Shown here: positions 6,157 to 6,904 of the stretch, piece by piece
Layout of the letters: each line of letters opens with the position of its first letter
Position numbering within the stretch: the stretch's first letter is position 1
From: Caldifarciminota bacterium
GTDB lineage: Bacteria; Hydrothermota; Tepidihabitantia; Tepidihabitantales; CAIPLT01
Length of the DNA stretch: 6,904 nucleotides
Reading direction: 5' to 3'
Assembly (NCBI GenBank): GCA_025061975.1
Contig: JANXBB010000187.1
Location: 1-6,904, forward strand
The notes under the pieces: model-generated
What the model was told of the DNA's origin: nothing
What the model saw: only the letters and a program-made list of their open reading frames with translations
The model's database searches: none
Position numbers and translations under genes: made by a program

Positions 6157-6904
6157 ATGGTAAATAACATTCAATTTTTCATCAAGAAATTTGAAGAACT
6201 TCTTACATTTGAGGAAATCCCAGGAAAATATTCAATTCCTCGTCCATATCGCAACAGCACAGTTCAGTTTCGGAAATGTAAATTTTCAGATTTTTCTAGG
6301 AGATATGAAATCGTCGAAGATGTTGGACTAAACGCTTTTTTCTTTCCAGCCCGTGAGATTCCCGGGTGTGATTTATTATCAGATTCTGGCACGACTTCAA
6401 TGACAATTGAACAATGGTCAAAATTACTATTAGGGGATGAAGCTTACGGGGCTAATGAAGGATATTTTGAATTAAAAAATCAAATTGTCGAAACTTTTGG
6501 TGACGATTGGCAAAATTATAATTTACATCGAGAAAATATGTTTATTTTTCATCAAGGCAGAGCTTGTGAATTTGCGCTATTTAGTAATTTAGCTAAAGAG
6601 TTAGTAAACCGTGGGTATGAATTAAATAAAATAATAGTACCAAGTAATGCGCATTTTGATACAACTCAAGCAAATATTGAAGCACAGCAAATGCAAGCAT
6701 TGAATCTTCCGTGTATTGAACACTTAAATGATGATAAATCTTTTTGGTTCCGCGGGAATATCAATCTTGAGGAACTTGAGAAACTACTTCGAAAGTGTGC
6801 TAATCAGATTCCATTAGTATATATGACAATCACCAATAATACTGCTGGTGGGCAGCCAGTATCGCTTAAAAACATTAAAAATACATATGAACTGTGTCAC
6901 AGTT
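6157..6904 (+). CDS. tnaA: Tryptophanase-family PLP lyase, N-terminal 249 residues (runs off the window)
   Basis: Tryptophanase splits tryptophan into indole, pyruvate and ammonia. Motifs matching the E. coli enzyme in order are DSGTTSMT (76-83), GDEAYGANEGY (93-103, with the conserved Tyr after GDEA), HQGRACE (132-138, PLP-phosphate region, cf. HQGRGAE), HFDTTQ (166-171) and TITNNTAGGQPVSL (224-237). The last is nearer tryptophanase (TITSNSAGGQPVS) than tyrosine phenol-lyase, but substrate choice is not certain because the PLP lysine and substrate-binding C-terminal half lie beyond the window. The ATG at 6157 is 12 bases after trpS; no ribosome binding site is visible. No tnaC-type leader or permease gene is present in the window. 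With glutamate dehydrogenase nearby, it fits a fermenter of amino acids. Confidence 0.85.
   Translation, partial: MVNNIQFFIKKFEELLTFEEIPGKYSIPRPYRNSTVQFRKCKFSDFSRRYEIVEDVGLNAFFFPAREIPGCDLLSDSGTTSMTIEQWSKLLLGDEAYGANEGYFELKNQIVETFGDDWQNYNLHRENMFIFHQGRACEFALFSNLAKELVNRGYELNKIIVPSNAHFDTTQANIEAQQMQALNLPCIEHLNDDKSFWFRGNINLEELEKLLRKCANQIPLVYMTITNNTAGGQPVSLKNIKNTYELCHS

Noticed and set aside
6150..6167. Tiny ATG frame of five codons before the tryptophanase-like start, as a tnaC-type leader
   Set aside because: It has no Trp codon, is too short and overlaps the start at 6157; chance is the simplest reading.

Overview
The window is AT-rich and tightly packed. Seven genes lie on the + strand, with gaps of 4 to 57 bases. 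It looks like a strictly anaerobic, low-GC bacterium that lives on amino acids. The signs are many cysteine-rich iron-sulfur proteins, a NuoF/NuoG-type soluble redox pair, a tryptophan synthetase with the iron-sulfur signature known from Thermotoga, and a tryptophanase-like gene. I cannot assign a phylum from sequence alone.

Bases 1-3845 form a glutamate/redox block. It holds the 3' end of a NuoF/HydB-like flavoprotein subunit, a NuoG-like 2Fe-2S/4Fe-4S electron-transfer subunit, an FMN-binding glutamate-synthase-type protein without an amidotransferase domain, and a glutamate dehydrogenase. The likely reading is that NADH electrons enter at the NuoF-like subunit, cross the iron-sulfur chain and reach the FMN protein, or run the opposite way. 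The NuoF-like gene carries an in-frame TAA at 180-182. The 20 codons after it still encode a perfect second ferredoxin cluster motif up to a TAG at 243-245, so this is a recent nonsense mutation, a sequence error or readthrough.

Bases 3903-6144 hold three genes that link iron-sulfur chemistry to tRNA: a PP-loop (MnmA/ThiI-related) putative tRNA sulfur-transferase, a NifU C-terminal-type scaffold, and trpS with a predicted 4Fe-4S site. From 6157 to the window end runs the N-terminal half of a tryptophanase-type PLP lyase, only 12 bases after trpS.

The longest gap (3846-3902) separates the two blocks and has a weak -10-like hexamer and an imperfect palindrome. I saw no rRNA, tRNA, CRISPR array, insertion sequence or other mobile element, and no convincing gene on the - strand. 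The best candidate for something undescribed is the NuoF/NuoG-like pair coupled to an FMN glutamate-synthase homologue that has lost its usual 3Fe-4S ligands and gained an N-terminal four-cysteine motif.
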